This document shows positions 4,358 to 5,345 of a stretch of DNA of 5,345 bases, piece by piece. How positions within the stretch are numbered: position 1 is the first letter of the stretch; each line of letters starts with the position of its first letter. The DNA lies in assembly GCA_030044375.1 (NCBI GenBank), contig JASHVX010000099.1, positions 1-5,345 on the forward strand, in the 5' to 3' direction. The notes under the pieces are model-generated. The model ran no database searches and had not been told where the DNA came from. It saw nothing but the letters and a program-made list of their open reading frames with translations. The position numbers and the translations under genes are program-made. Origin of the DNA: Nitrososphaerales archaeon. Its GTDB lineage: Archaea > Thermoproteota > Nitrososphaeria > Nitrososphaerales > Gagatemarchaeaceae.

Positions 4358-5345
4358 TTGGAAGCGGACGCTAAGGGCAGCTTCCCATTTGTCGAGCCGG
4401 CCACGTTGAAGAAGGCGGTGGTGATATGCCACCGCAATGCCGACGCCGACGCCTATCTGTCGGCCTACGGCCTCTCCTACCTCATCAGGAGCCTGGCCCC
4501 GGGCTGCGTGGTCGACGTGGCCACGCCTGAGGGGATGACCACGTTGACCGCGAAGCTCGCGGCGAAGTTCGAGCACAAGACCATAGAGACGTACGAGGCT
4601 GGCTACGACCTGTACGTCGCGGTCGACGTAGGGGACGCGGAACTCCTGAAGGGCTGGAGGGAGGAGATGGAGAAGAGCCAAGGGGTCAAGGTCCTCGTCG
4701 ACCACCATCCTTTCCGCGACGTCAAGCTGTACGACCACGTCCTCGTCGACGAGAATGCGACGTCGGCGGCCGAGGTCGTCTTCGGCATCTTCTCCTCGAA
4801 GGGCGTCAGGCCCGACCGCACCGCCGCCCAGGCGCTCCTCGAAGCGGTGCTCTTCGACTCCTCGCACCTCGCGATAGCGAACGAAAGGGGGCTCAGGACC
4901 GTGGTCAGCCTCCTAGACCTCGGGGCAGACATAGCGGAAGCGAGGAGAGACCTCAGGTCCCAGCCGGCCCACGGTGAGGTCATGGCCAAGCTGAAGGGCG
5001 CCCAGAGACTGAAGGTGTACAAGGTCGGCGACTGGGTGGTGGCGACGAGCAACATAGGCTCCTTCCAGGCTCACGTGGCGCGGGCGCTCATCTTCCTCGG
5101 GGCCGACGTGGCGGTCGTAGGGGGCGAGTCGGAGGGCGAGACGAGGGTGAGCCTCAGGTCGACGCAGAGGTTCTCAGAGGCGACCCAGCTGCACCTTGGG
5201 ACGCAGGTCGCGGAGGAGGTCGTCGGCTCCATGGGAGGGCACGGGGGCGGGCACGCGACAGCCGCTTCCTTCTCGACAGGGGCCGCGGGGGAAGCCGCCA
5301 TCGAGGCGTCGCTGAAGAAGCTGTCCGAGCGCCTCGGGTCGGATC
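4358..5345 (+). CDS. DHH/DHHA1 family phosphoesterase (nanoRNase/RecJ-like), 3' end cut by window
   Basis: Mn-dependent phosphoesterase of the DHH superfamily, related to NrnA-type oligoribonucleases and RecJ; the exact substrate cannot be read from sequence. Numbering from TTG 4406, motif I is HRNADADA (9-16), motif II AVDVGD with D74, motif III DHH at 99-101, and motif IV DSSHL with D151. The C-terminal DHHA1 substrate domain carries GGHGGGHATAA (277-287). All metal-binding residues expected of an active enzyme are present. The frame stays open to the window end; after the DHHA1 motif only a final helix (AIEASLKKLSERLG) is seen, so probably few residues are missing. The start is ambiguous: TTG 4358 gives a 16-residue leader with normal codon bias, while TTG 4406 (MKKAVVICHRN) begins at the conserved domain. 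Neither has a clear SD. DHH genes sit beside prefoldin and exosome genes in other archaea. Confidence 0.92.
   Translation, partial: MEADAKGSFPFVEPATLKKAVVICHRNADADAYLSAYGLSYLIRSLAPGCVVDVATPEGMTTLTAKLAAKFEHKTIETYEAGYDLYVAVDVGDAELLKGWREEMEKSQGVKVLVDHHPFRDVKLYDHVLVDENATSAAEVVFGIFSSKGVRPDRTAAQALLEAVLFDSSHLAIANERGLRTVVSLLDLGADIAEARRDLRSQPAHGEVMAKLKGAQRLKVYKVGDWVVATSNIGSFQAHVARALIFLGADVAVVGGESEGETRVSLRSTQRFSEATQLHLGTQVAEEVVGSMGGHGGGHATAASFSTGAAGEAAIEASLKKLSERLGSD

Noticed and set aside
4139..4867. Long minus-strand open frame (242 codons) opposite prefoldin and the DHH gene
   Set aside because: It lies antisense to two clearly conserved genes, its translation is Arg/Gly/Val-rich without recognisable motifs, and such shadows are expected when the sense strand is GC-rich with G/C third positions.
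1..5345. Search for CRISPR repeats, tRNA/rRNA genes, insertion sequences, terminators or a defence-like cassette
   Set aside because: No direct repeat series, tRNA-like cloverleaf, terminal inverted repeats or oligo-T run was seen; almost every base is taken up by conserved same-strand genes.

Overview
This window is a stretch of archaeal chromosome carrying the proteasome/exosome 'superoperon', with every gene on the + strand. In order it holds the 3' part of psmA (20S proteasome alpha), SBDS (ribosome maturation factor), rrp4, rrp41 and rrp42 (archaeal RNA exosome), rpl37ae (zinc ribosomal protein), a small Pcc1-like gene, prefoldin beta, and a DHH/DHHA1 phosphoesterase cut off by the window end. 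The DNA is clearly GC-rich, AGG is the favoured arginine codon, and TTG is used repeatedly as a start. The gene set is archaeal. The alpha-subunit fragment (AGYIPDAR, AQSNRLIYDE, QYAGVRPFGV) reads most like thaumarchaeal/TACK proteins from memory, so I lean to a GC-rich TACK (Nitrososphaeria- or Bathyarchaeia-like) archaeon; this is an inference.

Layout: 1-522 is the C-terminal three quarters of the proteasome alpha subunit. 532-1275 is SBDS. 1279-1965, 1952-2695 and 2697-3512 are rrp4, rrp41 and rrp42, separated by 3 nt, overlapping by 14 nt, and separated by 1 nt respectively. rpl37ae (3512-3736) overlaps the rrp42 stop by one base (TAATG). A 66-67 codon open frame follows directly (3738-3941), looks like Pcc1 and has no ATG, GTG or TTG start. 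A TATA-like box lies at its 3' end, followed by prefoldin beta (3969-4346, TTG start) and the DHH protein (about 4358 to beyond 5345). No gene-free stretch longer than about 60 bases exists.

How the genes fit together: the products link protein turnover (proteasome), ribosome assembly (SBDS, L37Ae), 3'-5' RNA decay and tailing (Rrp4 cap plus Rrp41/Rrp42 ring), possibly tRNA t6A modification (if the small gene is KEOPS Pcc1), and co-translational folding (prefoldin). The DHH enzyme could degrade short oligonucleotides. Tight spacing suggests co-transcription from upstream of the window, with a possible internal, leaderless start at prefoldin.

The region is mostly conserved housekeeping; I see no mobile element, CRISPR array, RNA gene or new defence-like system. 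The points most worth a second look are the Pcc1-like frame without a canonical start, the missing rpoP beside rpl37ae, the repeated TTG starts, and the candidate promoter with a GC-rich palindrome before prefoldin.
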